43,677 nucleotides of DNA from an uncultured Oscillospiraceae bacterium (lineage in GTDB: Bacteria > Bacillota > Clostridia > Oscillospirales > Ruminococcaceae): contig UQBC01000021.1 of assembly GCA_900539195.1 (NCBI GenBank), positions 1-43,677 on the forward strand, written 5' to 3'. Shown in pieces: positions 24,581 to 31,624 of the stretch; within the stretch, counting starts at the first letter, position 1, and each line of letters opens with the position of its first letter. Below the pieces are notes generated by a model that saw nothing but the letters and a program-made list of their open reading frames with translations, did no database searches and was not told where the DNA came from. The translations under genes and the position numbers were made by a program.

Positions 24581-25273
24581 TTATGCTCCGAGAGGTACGA
24601 GCGGAACGAAAGAGGTTGTAAAATCAAGAAAGCTCATAACCGCATTGTCAAGGAAGTTCAGCGGTGCATTAAGTACACCTGTCCAGCAGATAGCAAGTAC
24701 GGCAAGCATTATATACTGCTCGTACTGCATCAGCTTGAAATATGTTCTTTCCTTTAAGAATACGAGCATTATTCTTGAACCGTCCAAGGGCGGTATGGGG
24801 AGCAGGTTGAACACTGCAAGCGAAACGTTGATGCTTGCCGCCATATCAAAAGCGTAGTAAACATATGCTACAACATCGGGATTTGAAGCACCGAAGAAGA
24901 ACCATACAAGCTTTCCGATAAGTACGAAAATGTATGAGAGTATAACATTGGATAAAGGTCCTGCCGCCGCAGTCAGTGCCATGAACGTTCTTGCGGAAAC
25001 CTTTCTTGCTCTGACGGGGTTTACGGGTGCGGGCTTGCCCCAGCCTAGTCCGACAGTAAGCATACCTATAGTACCCCAGAGATCCCAGTGCCTTATCGGG
25101 TTCAGCGTGATTCTGCCCGAATGAAGTCCTGTATCGTCGCCCAAAAGATATGCCGCAAAGCAGTGAGAGCATTCATGTATCGGTATGGCAATAAGCAGGA
25201 TAACCGCATAAGCGAATATAGTGATGATAATGCTTCGCTGATCGCCAAGACTGTTCATTATATCAAGTAACAT
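24581..25273 (-). CDS. Site-2 protease family (M50) membrane metallopeptidase
   Basis: The start at 25273 follows AAAGGA directly; an in-frame ATG at 25288 would lie within that ribosome site. The 230-aa product has about five membrane helices. Zinc ligands are HECSH at 33-37 in the first helix and D in NLLPIPPLDGSRI further on, the M50B arrangement. ALTAAAGPLSN is the conserved middle helix. The family cleaves membrane proteins or lacks known targets; this short form without a PDZ domain is often found just upstream of scpA in Clostridia, as here. The substrate is unknown. Confidence 0.9.
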   Translation of the reverse strand: MLLDIMNSLGDQRSIIITIFAYAVILLIAIPIHECSHCFAAYLLGDDTGLHSGRITLNPIRHWDLWGTIGMLTVGLGWGKPAPVNPVRARKVSARTFMALTAAAGPLSNVILSYIFVLIGKLVWFFFGASNPDVVAYVYYAFDMAASINVSLAVFNLLPIPPLDGSRIMLVFLKERTYFKLMQYEQYIMLAVLAICWTGVLNAPLNFLDNAVMSFLDFTTSFVPLVPLGA

Positions 25274-25329
25274 AGATTTTCCTTTCACATTTGAAAATTA
25301 CCGCTATTAAGGCAGTATATTCATATTCT

Positions 25330-25358
25330 ATTATACACTATTACCTCCGCATTTGCAA
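25330..25358 (-). promoter_or_regulatory. Promoter of the M50-scpAB-ytfIJ-rluB operon
   Basis: Minus strand TTGCAA (25353-25358), 17-bp spacer and TATAAT (25330-25335), 57 bases before the M50 start. No terminator is visible within the following eight genes, so they may form one transcript. Confidence 0.7.
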
Positions 25359-25427
25359 CTGTTTTTTGCTTTATGTCTTATTTTCGGCTGTCATACGGCG
25401 GTTATGCGATAAATTATTATAGGGGAT

Positions 25428-25454
25428 AAAAATAAACCGCTCATTAAGAGCGGT
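25428..25454 (-). terminator. Terminator of the TAXI-gltS operon
   Basis: ACCGCTC (25436-25442) pairs with GAGCGGT (25448-25454), followed on the minus strand by TTTATTTTTAT. It is 5 bases past the stop of the small repeat protein. Confidence 0.85.
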
Positions 25455-25459
25455 CGGAA

Positions 25460-25684
25460 TTATTTCTTATCTTTCTTTACATTGATTTCGGGAATAGCCA
25501 CATTGTCGTAATTTACCGGCTCTTCGTCTGTTTTCTCGGTATCGCTTTGTTTTTGCTCTTTTGCGTATACCTCCGGAAAAGCGAGATTGTCATAAAGAAC
25601 ATTGTAGTTTTCCTCCGAATGTCCTGCTTTACCATTCATTTTTTCTTTTTTCTTTTTCTGCTTGTCTTTATCTTTGCCGAACAT
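25460..25684 (-). CDS. Small charged protein with two YDN-PE repeats
   Basis: 74 aa from the ATG at 25684, chosen because GGAGGGG lies just before it; a longer frame up to 25831 overlaps gltS and has no ribosome site. The N-terminus is very basic (GKDKDKQKKKKEK). Two copies of a short motif follow: YDNLAFPEVYAK near residue 34 and YDNVAIPEINVK near residue 59. No signal peptide or membrane helix. It lies 32 bp after gltS and before a strong terminator, so it belongs to the transporter operon. I do not recognise the family. The repeats could be docking motifs, but that is a guess. Confidence 0.7.
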   Translation of the reverse strand: MFGKDKDKQKKKKEKMNGKAGHSEENYNVLYDNLAFPEVYAKEQKQSDTEKTDEEPVNYDNVAIPEINVKKDKK

Positions 25685-25716
25685 ATAAACCCCTCCAAAA
25701 GTAAACCGATGCAGAT

Positions 25717-26904
25717 TTACAGCATATTTATAAAGAACGTGATGGTGATACTGTTGAGAAAATCCGCAAACAGACTGCCTATAAGCGGAACAAGGAGATA
25801 CGCCTTTACAGACGGTGCATACCTCTGACATATAGCCTGCATATTAGCCATTGCATTTGGTGTTGCGCCCATACCGAAGCCACACATACCGGCTGTCAGC
25901 ACTGCCGAGTCATAATCTCTGCCCATAATTCTGTATACGACAAAATAGGAATACAGGAACATCAGCAGTACCTGTCCGCCGAGCATGATTATCAGCGGTA
26001 ATGCAAGGTCGGCAAGCTGCCAGAGCTTCAGCGTTATCATTGCTATTCCGAGAAATAACGACAGGCATATACCGCCGAGGTCGTTTATTTCGCCCATATG
26101 AATGGTGATCTTGCCCGTGTATTCGCCGATATTACGCATAAGAGCAGCAACAATCATCGCACCGATGTATATCGGGAACGTCATTCCCGTCATAGTCAGC
26201 AGGTAGGAGATTACCGTGCCTGCGCCGACAGCGAGTACAAGCTGATATACGGCGGGAGCGTACATAGAGAAGTGACGTTCGTGCTTCTTGCCCTCTTCGA
26301 CAAGCAGGCTGTCGTCCTCGGGTACAACTGTCTTTAATAGGTCGTGCTTTACTATAAGCCGTCTGCCGATAGGTCCTCCGATAAGGCTTCCTGCGACAAG
26401 TCCGAATGTAGCCGCCGCAGTACATAGGGTGGTGGCTCCCGATACTCCGAGATCCTCAAGAACAGGACCGAACGCACCTGCCGTACCGTGACCGCCGACC
26501 ATAGGAATCGAGCCTGTACACATACCTATAAGCGGATCAAGTCCGAGCAGATTTGAAAGTCCGAGTGCGGTGAAGTTCTGTCCGATTATCAGCAGTATGA
26601 CCAGTATCAGAAATACTATCATTGACTTTCCGCCGCTTTTGAGGACTTTAAGGTTTGCCTGGAAGCCTACAGAGGTGAAGAACAGTACCATACAGACTTC
26701 TTTCAGTGTATCATCAAAGCTGACGTCTGCAAGACCCGTGCCGTGCAGGATGCAGGTGAGTATCGCAAACAGCAGACCGCCTATAACGGGTGCGGGAATG
26801 CAGAACTTTTCAAGGAAATGTATCTTTTTGCGCAGAAATGCGCCAAGCATCAGGACAAGCACAGCTATTGCTACTGTCTGATACATATCAAGTACTATGC
26901 TCAT
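25717..26904 (-). CDS. gltS: Sodium/glutamate symporter family carrier
   Basis: 395 aa, about ten membrane helices in two inverted halves. Signature GSIPMVGGHGTAGAFGP (about 131-147) is the first GltS hairpin loop; ANMQAICQRY near 370 belongs to the second half. The family imports glutamate with sodium. The ATG stands 4 bp after the stop of the TAXI binding-protein gene and its ribosome site (CGGAGT) lies in that gene's last codons, so the two are translationally linked. GltS carriers normally work without a binding protein, which makes the pairing notable. Confidence 0.92.
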   Translation of the reverse strand: MSIVLDMYQTVAIAVLVLMLGAFLRKKIHFLEKFCIPAPVIGGLLFAILTCILHGTGLADVSFDDTLKEVCMVLFFTSVGFQANLKVLKSGGKSMIVFLILVILLIIGQNFTALGLSNLLGLDPLIGMCTGSIPMVGGHGTAGAFGPVLEDLGVSGATTLCTAAATFGLVAGSLIGGPIGRRLIVKHDLLKTVVPEDDSLLVEEGKKHERHFSMYAPAVYQLVLAVGAGTVISYLLTMTGMTFPIYIGAMIVAALMRNIGEYTGKITIHMGEINDLGGICLSLFLGIAMITLKLWQLADLALPLIIMLGGQVLLMFLYSYFVVYRIMGRDYDSAVLTAGMCGFGMGATPNAMANMQAICQRYAPSVKAYLLVPLIGSLFADFLNSITITFFINML

Positions 26905-26908
26905 CTTG

Positions 26909-27856
26909 TTACTCCGTTTCTACGTTTATTCCGTTTTCGCCGTAATACTCGGCGGCACCCGGATGAAACGGGATATTGATGCCGTTGACAGCTGATTTTC
27001 TGTCGGTTACGATATTTACGGGAAGTGCGTTTTGTATGGTTTCCGAGTTATCGAAAATCGCCTTTGTTATCGCTTTCACTGTGTCCTTAGGGCAAGAATT
27101 TCCTGCAAGCAGTACAGCGGTAACACCTATAGTCTTGACGTCTTCGGTCTGACCGTTGTAAGTGCCTGCCGGTATCGTGCAGGCAGAGTAGTAGCCATAG
27201 GAGCTTACAAGGTTGTCTATCTTGTCGCTGTCAAGCGAAACAAGACGTGCAATGCCCTTGTCGCAGAGTGATTTTACAGTAGGATTAGGTGCGCCGATAG
27301 TGCAGAAAAATGCGTCAATAGTGCCGTTTTCAAGCTGACTTGCAGCATCCTTGTAATCAAGGTTTACCGTCTTTATCATATCCTCGGCAATGCCGTATGA
27401 AGTCAGTATCTGCCTTGCGTTATGCGCAGTACCCGATTCTTCTTCACCGATGCTTACAGTCTTTCCTTTAAGATCCGAAACGCTTTTTATATCACTGTCA
27501 CTGCGTACTGTGATCTGACAGCTTTCGGTGAACAGTCCTGCTACTGCGCCGAAATCATGGTATTCTTCGGTAAAGCCGTTTCTGCCGTTCCACGCATCGT
27601 CTATTATGTCGGTCTGAACCACTGCCATCTGAAGATAGTTTTCCGAAAGCAGACGCATATTTGCGGCAGAGCCTGCCGTTCTTTTTATATTGATATTGTA
27701 GCTTTCAAGCGAATCTATAGCGTTCAGTTCACTGCCGAAAATGTAGTAATTTCCGCCCTCAGCCGCCGTGCCGATTCTCACTTTGTCGCTTAGGTCGCAG
27801 CCGCCGCATAAAAGCAATATGGCGGTGCATAACAGCGGTATCAAGAATTTTTTCAT
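26909..27856 (-). CDS. TAXI-family (TRAP-type) solute-binding lipoprotein
   Basis: 315 aa. A lipoprotein signal ends LLCGGC with lipidation at C20. The start of the mature domain (VRIGTAAEGGNYYIFGSELN) and RTAGSAANMRLL are typical TAXI features. So are LKGKTVSIGEEESGTAHNARQIL and the late segment ALPVNIVTDRK...IPFHPGAAEYYGENG. TAXI proteins usually feed a fused DctQM membrane protein; none is here. A gltS gene follows after 4 bp instead. At least one TAXI protein, from Thermus, was crystallised with glutamate/glutamine, so glutamate is a plausible ligand (inference). GAGGTG lies before ATG. Confidence 0.92.
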   Translation of the reverse strand: MKKFLIPLLCTAILLLCGGCDLSDKVRIGTAAEGGNYYIFGSELNAIDSLESYNINIKRTAGSAANMRLLSENYLQMAVVQTDIIDDAWNGRNGFTEEYHDFGAVAGLFTESCQITVRSDSDIKSVSDLKGKTVSIGEEESGTAHNARQILTSYGIAEDMIKTVNLDYKDAASQLENGTIDAFFCTIGAPNPTVKSLCDKGIARLVSLDSDKIDNLVSSYGYYSACTIPAGTYNGQTEDVKTIGVTAVLLAGNSCPKDTVKAITKAIFDNSETIQNALPVNIVTDRKSAVNGINIPFHPGAAEYYGENGINVETE

Positions 27857-27887
27857 TTTTCACCTCAGGTTATATTGTATAAAAGAT

Positions 27888-27916
27888 ATTGTAGCAAGAA
27901 TTTATTGTAATGTCAA
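27888..27916 (-). promoter_or_regulatory. Promoter of the TAXI-gltS operon
   Basis: Minus strand TTGACA (27911-27916), 17-bp spacer and TACAAT (27888-27893), 32 bases before the start codon. Confidence 0.8.
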
Positions 27917-28045
27917 GTAGGAGAAGTTGACGGTTGAGGGGATATGTGGAAGATGTTTTGATATGTTTATTGAATTCGTAAAAATCACAGTAAAATAAAC
28001 CCAAAGACCTCTACAAATTTTTACTGAGATGTCGGTTATTAGTTT

Positions 28046-28729
28046 TCATTCCCCGAGATAAATGTTGAAGTTTTTATCGAGCAACGTTTTCACCAGCTCC
28101 TCGTTGCTCCTTATCCTGTGCTGTGTTTCAATTCCGTATGCACTGTCAAAGTCGGTGCTGTGCAGATCGCTTCCTGCGGTGATAATCGTATCTTCGTTGC
28201 CGAAAACACGGATTGCTTTTTCGTTTTCAATATCACGGTTTCCTCTGTTGTAGCCCTCAATTCCGTCAACTATCGAAATATCCGGTACTTCATCGGGATT
28301 TTTTATGTAATCTCTGTCACGGAAAGGATGAGCGTAAGCTATAAATCCGCCGACTGAGTGGATCTCTTGTGCCCATATATTCAGATCGGCATTTCTCAGA
28401 AACGGACGTGATAAAAGAAATTCCGGTTCAAAGCCGTATGCTAAAAATTCTTTGCCGTTACCGTAGCCTTCTTCAATGCCGAAAAACAGGTCAAAATCAA
28501 GTTCTGCGGCGATTTTTCTGCCGTTCGTGTATGCCTTGCTGTATTGCATAATAAGCTGTTCCCACGGCAGAGAACGTGAAACACAGGTGTTGCCTCTTAT
28601 GAAATGGTTTGTTACAACAGCACCCGAAAAACCGATTTTAACATACTGCTTTATCATATCTTCTATCGTATCAACTGCGCAGGCACTGCCTTCTTTGGTG
28701 TGCATATGCAATTCGTATCTGTATTTCAT
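28046..28729 (-). CDS. PHP-domain metal-dependent phosphoesterase
   Basis: 227 aa from the ATG at 28729, preceded by AAAGGAG; the longer frame adds 45 codons of low-complexity DNA with no ribosome site. Metal ligands appear in PHP order: H8 and H10 in ELHMHT, VTNHF near 40, FGIEEG near 83, YAHPF near 131 and GSDLHS near 190. Such proteins are stand-alone phosphoesterases (histidinol phosphatase or nucleotide phosphoesterase type). The substrate cannot be set from sequence. It is monocistronic with its own promoter. Confidence 0.88.
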   Translation of the reverse strand: MKYRYELHMHTKEGSACAVDTIEDMIKQYVKIGFSGAVVTNHFIRGNTCVSRSLPWEQLIMQYSKAYTNGRKIAAELDFDLFFGIEEGYGNGKEFLAYGFEPEFLLSRPFLRNADLNIWAQEIHSVGGFIAYAHPFRDRDYIKNPDEVPDISIVDGIEGYNRGNRDIENEKAIRVFGNEDTIITAGSDLHSTDFDSAYGIETQHRIRSNEELVKTLLDKNFNIYLGE

Positions 28730-28768
28730 AATGTGTACTCCTTTTGTTTTGCAATTTGTTATAGGTAT

Positions 28769-28796
28769 ATTGTAGCACATTTCGGCGGATTTGCAA
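28769..28796 (-). promoter_or_regulatory. Promoter of the PHP-domain gene
   Basis: Minus strand TTGCAA (28791-28796), 16-bp spacer and TACAAT (28769-28774), 40 bases before the ATG. Confidence 0.65.
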
Positions 28797-28820
28797 AGGG
28801 AGAGAATGTGCGGGTTAAGT

Positions 28821-28890
28821 AAAGTCGCACAGCAGAAATGAATAATGAAAAATGAATAATGCAAAAAGAAAAGTCCCTCTTACGAGCGAC
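28821..28890. repeat. Dispersed repeat, copy A
   Basis: 70 bases starting AAAGTCGCACAGCAGAAATG and ending CTCTTACGAGCGAC. The same sequence recurs at 29380-29463 with a 14-base insertion in its AATGAATAATGA tract and one A/G change. The two copies bracket the four-helix-bundle gene in the same orientation. This copy lacks the distal TTTT arm that makes copy B a terminator. Confidence 0.85.
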
Positions 28891-28916
28891 TGTATGAAAA
28901 AAAGCTTTAAAAGGAA

Positions 28917-29276
28917 TCAAGTATGATTTTTGGATTTTGCTGTGTTGATCGAAGCTATAAGGATACGTTTTATTTCAAGGCAGTCTGTAAGCAAAGAAAC
29001 GCTTGATTTTTCATCGATATATTCTGATTTATAAAGTAATTTAATCCAATATTCAGTTTCTGCTGTTTCTTTTAATGCTATATGCATTTTTGAAATAAAG
29101 TCCGCTTTACTTTGACCATAATTTGCTTCGTTTATATTAGCACCTATGCTCGTTCCGCTACGGACGATTTGCTTTGAAATAATTGTTTCTTTTTTGTTTT
29201 TTATCAGATACTGATTTAATTTTACTATTCTAGCCGCAAAAGAAATAGACTTGTCGATAAGTATGTTTTCTTTCAT
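28917..29276 (-). CDS. Four-helix-bundle protein (S23 / IVP family)
   Basis: 119 aa, family length. Recognised by SISFAARIVKLNQYL, then KQIVRSGTSIGANINEANYGQSKADFISKMHIALKE and the ETEYWIKLL helix. Members were first seen in 23S rRNA intervening sequences and the fold is shared with the Avd protein of diversity-generating retroelements; no reverse transcriptase or rRNA is here. The gene has its own promoter and sits between two direct repeats, which suggests it moves as a small cassette (inference). Cellular role unknown. AAGGAG lies 11 bases before ATG. Confidence 0.9.
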   Translation of the reverse strand: MKENILIDKSISFAARIVKLNQYLIKNKKETIISKQIVRSGTSIGANINEANYGQSKADFISKMHIALKETAETEYWIKLLYKSEYIDEKSSVSLLTDCLEIKRILIASINTAKSKNHT

Positions 29277-29299
29277 TGTACCACAACTCCTTTTTAATT

Positions 29300-29328
29300 A
29301 TTATAACAACATTCCCCCATTTCGTCAA
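29300..29328 (-). promoter_or_regulatory. Promoter of the four-helix-bundle gene
   Basis: Minus strand TTGACG (29323-29328), 17-bp spacer and TATAAT (29300-29305). Confidence 0.75.
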
Positions 29329-29355
29329 TTATTCATTATTCATCAGCGAAGCGAC

Positions 29356-29422
29356 TTCATTATTCATCATTCATTAAGAAAAGTCGCACAGCAGAAATGA
29401 ATAATGAATGATGAATAATGAA
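29356..29422. repeat. 20-bp perfect inverted repeat
   Basis: Positions 29356-29375 and 29403-29422 are exact reverse complements built from TTCATTATTCAT units, with a 27-base loop. The loop contains AAGTCGC (29381-29387), which can also pair with GCGACTT at 29351-29357, so two alternative folds compete. It overlaps copy B of the dispersed repeat. Confidence 0.85.
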
Positions 29423-29463
29423 AAATGAATAATACAAAAAGAAAAGTCCCTCTTACGAGCGAC
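29380..29463. repeat. Dispersed repeat, copy B
   Basis: 84 bases, matching copy A at 28821-28890 apart from a 14-base insertion in the AT-rich centre and one base change. Ends in the terminator next to tRNA-Arg. Confidence 0.85.
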
Positions 29464-29472
29464 TTTTCTTTT
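29436..29472. terminator. Bidirectional terminator beside tRNA-Arg
   Basis: AAAAGTC (29442-29448) pairs with GACTTTT (29461-29467), with an inner CTC/GAG. T-runs follow on both strands (CTTTTT on plus, CTTTTTG on minus). It lies directly at the 3' end of tRNA-Arg(CCU). Confidence 0.8.
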
Positions 29473-29547
29473 TGGCACCCCCTGCGGGAATCGAACCCAC
29501 AACTAACCCTTAGGAGGGGTTTATTATATCCATTTAACTAAGGAGGC
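29473..29547 (-). tRNA. tRNA-Arg (anticodon CCU)
   Basis: 75 bases with encoded CCA. Acceptor GCCTCCT pairs with AGGGGGT (two G-U pairs). The D-arm starts TAGTTAAATGG, the anticodon loop CTCCTAA has CCT at plus 29512-29514, and the T-arm is GTGGG TTCGATT CCCGC. It reads AGG codons. Confidence 0.95.
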
Positions 29548-29575
29548 GTGCTTGTATATTAAATTAACAGATAAC

Positions 29576-29604
29576 ATTATACACTATCCGTCTTTAATTT
29601 GCAA
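29576..29604 (-). promoter_or_regulatory. Promoter of tRNA-Arg(CCU)
   Basis: Minus strand TTGCAA (29599-29604), 17-bp spacer and TATAAT (29576-29581), 29 bases before the tRNA 5' end. Confidence 0.75.
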
Positions 29605-29617
29605 GCACTTTGTAAAA

Positions 29618-30310
29618 TTATTTATAAAGTTTTCCGTCACAGACCGTCAGTATCCTGTCAGCGTAAGCGGCGTCGTCAAGATCGTGAGTGATAAGAATTA
29701 CGGTTTTACCGCATTCGTGACGTGAGCGCAGAAGCTCCATGACCTCCTTGCTTGAGCGGCTGTCAAGGCTTCCGCAGGGTTCGTCCGCAAGGATAAGCTC
29801 GGGGTCGGCAGCTATTGCTCGTGCAATTGCTACACGTTGTTGCTGTCCGCCCGAAAGCTCATACGGCTTGTGCGACAGCCTTGCGGATAATCCCACAGCT
29901 TCAAGCGCCGCTTTACTGCGTGCTATGCGCTTTGCGGACGGCATACCCCTGTAGTTAAGCGGCAGAGCAACATTTTCGAGCACGGACAATGTCGGGATAA
30001 GGTTGAACGCCTGGAATACAAAGCCTATCTTTTGATTCCTTATACGGCTGAGTTCGCTGTCGGATAGCATTTTTGTATCAAGTCCTGAGAACATATATGT
30101 TCCGCTGTCACAGGTGTCGAGCAGTCCGAGAATATTCATAAGGGTGGATTTTCCCGCACCGCTCGGACCTGTAATAGCTATAAATTCACCTTTATTAACT
30201 GTAAGATCAACGTTGTCAAGCGCCTGTACCGTACCGTCTGCCATTGTGTAATGTCGTGAAATATCAGTTGCTTTTATCAGCGCTTCGGGGATTGGATGAG
30301 CGTTTTTCAC
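29618..30310 (-). CDS. MacB/LolD-type ABC transporter ATPase
   Basis: 230 aa. Walker A GPSGAGKS (48-55), Q-loop VFQAFNLIPTLSVLENV, signature LSGGQQQR, Walker B ELILADEP and H-loop ITHD are all present. This type powers efflux by permeases with a large outer domain. Matching permease and adaptor genes lie divergently at 30582-32794, so this ATPase probably serves them. I accept the GTG start at 30310: AAGGAGGT lies 14 bases upstream, a long gap, but no closer start exists in frame. The first 47 bases overlap the end of a cysteine-rich small gene. Confidence 0.9.
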   Translation of the reverse strand: MKNAHPIPEALIKATDISRHYTMADGTVQALDNVDLTVNKGEFIAITGPSGAGKSTLMNILGLLDTCDSGTYMFSGLDTKMLSDSELSRIRNQKIGFVFQAFNLIPTLSVLENVALPLNYRGMPSAKRIARSKAALEAVGLSARLSHKPYELSGGQQQRVAIARAIAADPELILADEPCGSLDSRSSKEVMELLRSRHECGKTVILITHDLDDAAYADRILTVCDGKLYK

Positions 30311-30449
30311 TTGCGTATGAATCTACCTCCTTCGGTGAAAAGTATCGGCACGCTGATACGGATGTGTTGGTTATTACACCGGCACCGTGAAGTCCGCAAC
30401 AACCGTCATGCTGATGTATGCACGGCTCGGTGCATATTATCATATTCAT
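30264..30449 (-). CDS. Small cysteine-rich protein upstream of the ABC ATPase
   Basis: 61 aa from the ATG at 30449, preceded by AAGGTG; a longer frame has no ribosome site. The sequence opens IICTEPCIHQHDGCCGL and later has SACRYF, giving five cysteines and two histidines in a pattern common to short Clostridial proteins that are sometimes mislabelled as hydroxymyristoyl-ACP dehydratase. Probably a small zinc-binding or Fe-S protein. Its last 16 codons overlap the ABC ATPase gene in another frame, and that gene's ribosome site lies inside it, so translation may be coupled. Confidence 0.7.
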   Translation of the reverse strand: MNMIICTEPCIHQHDGCCGLHGAGVITNTSVSACRYFSPKEVDSYASEKRSSNPRSADKSN

Positions 30450-30581
30450 CTGCACACCTTCTTTTTGAGAAATTACAAACCTATTTTTAGCGGCTGTAAC
30501 TTTAATATTCACAAAATATCAGTAATATTTTCCGCTGTGGCAGTCAAACTAAAGAAGTAAAAGCCAAAAAGGAGAATTAAT

Positions 30582-31607
30582 ATGAATTACCGCAGTATAT
30601 ATAGAAAGAAAAAACGCAGAGCGCTCCATATAACAATAATTTCGCTGATCGTTGTCGGAGGTCTTTATCTCAATATGGTACTGCCTGCGCTGATAAGAAA
30701 TTCTGTGCCGAGAGTTGATGTAATTTTCCCGGAACGTACCGAATATACGCCGTCTGTTACTTGCAGCGGTACTGTAGAATATTCGGAAGTGAAATCGGTA
30801 AGAGAAGAGATGCCGCTTATAATAAAAGAGTACCCGGTGAATGTCGGTGACAGGGTCGATCAGGGTCAGACTATAGCAATTGTTGACAAGGATGCTGTAT
30901 GTGAGATGTTAGCCGGTATGTATGCAGGCTCTGTATCCGATGCGCTGACGTTTGCGGAGCTTACAGACAGCATTCCTCAGAATATATCGTCGCCGGTATC
31001 CGGAACTGTTTGTGCTTTAGCCGCAAGCGGAGAGCTGATCAATGCAGGTGCAGATATTGCGCAGATAGGCGGAAAGGGTGCGCTTGTACTGAATGTTGCG
31101 GTGCCTGAGCGAAATCTCACAAAAATAAAAAGCGGTCAGACAGCAAAGCTCAGTGTTTTGTCTGCGGAAGAAACTTTAAGCGGTAAGGTGCTGAAAATCA
31201 GCGAAAGCACAAGAAAGCAGTATCTCGGTTCAGTGGAAGAAACGGTAGCCGATGTGACTGTAAGCATCGATGATCCGTCTGAAAAACTTAAAAGCGGTGA
31301 CAACGGATATGCAGAAATTCAGACCGGGATTAAACGTAATATAGTTACACTGCCTTACAGCGCAGTAATGCAGGACGATAAAAGCGAATACGTTTATGTC
31401 ATTGAGGACGGAAGAGCGGTAAGGCGTGACGTTGTAACGGGGCTTGAGATGGCGAAGGTAACACAGGTGTTCGGGGTAAGCGTTGAGGAAGAGGTAGTCA
31501 AAGATACAACAGGAGTAGCGGCAAACGCAGTGATTATGCGAAACCGAAAAGACAGCTCCGACAGCGGGAATATATCGGCAGAAAACGGTAAAACTATGAC
31601 GGATTGA
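30582..31607 (+). CDS. Efflux membrane-fusion (MacA/HlyD-like) adaptor
   Basis: 341 aa. A basic start (YRKKKRRALH) and one membrane helix (about 16-36) anchor it, with the rest outside. A split lipoyl/barrel-sandwich domain is seen in VKSVREEMPLIIKEYPVNVGDRVDQGQTIAIVD and again ISSPVSGTVCALAASGELINAGADIAQIGG. Beta-barrel and membrane-proximal domains follow (VLNVAVPERNLTKIKSGQ, TLPYSAVMQD). The coiled-coil hairpin between lipoyl halves is very short, as in Gram-positive members that need no outer-membrane channel. AAGGAG precedes ATG. It is followed directly by a permease gene. Confidence 0.87.
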   Translation: MNYRSIYRKKKRRALHITIISLIVVGGLYLNMVLPALIRNSVPRVDVIFPERTEYTPSVTCSGTVEYSEVKSVREEMPLIIKEYPVNVGDRVDQGQTIAIVDKDAVCEMLAGMYAGSVSDALTFAELTDSIPQNISSPVSGTVCALAASGELINAGADIAQIGGKGALVLNVAVPERNLTKIKSGQTAKLSVLSAEETLSGKVLKISESTRKQYLGSVEETVADVTVSIDDPSEKLKSGDNGYAEIQTGIKRNIVTLPYSAVMQDDKSEYVYVIEDGRAVRRDVVTGLEMAKVTQVFGVSVEEEVVKDTTGVAANAVIMRNRKDSSDSGNISAENGKTMTD

Positions 31608-31624
31608 AAGACGGAGGTAGCGGT

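Noticed and set aside
28917..29276. Avd-like component of a diversity-generating retroelement
   Set aside because: Same fold family, but no reverse transcriptase, template repeat or variable-region target gene is present nearby.
29331..29440. Possible CRISPR or microsatellite array of ATTCAT units
   Set aside because: Units are 6-13 bases with no regular unique spacers and there are no cas genes; it is explained by the dispersed repeat and its inverted arms.
29473..29547. tRNA-Arg as an integration site for a genetic element
   Set aside because: No integrase gene and no second copy of the tRNA 3' end in the window.
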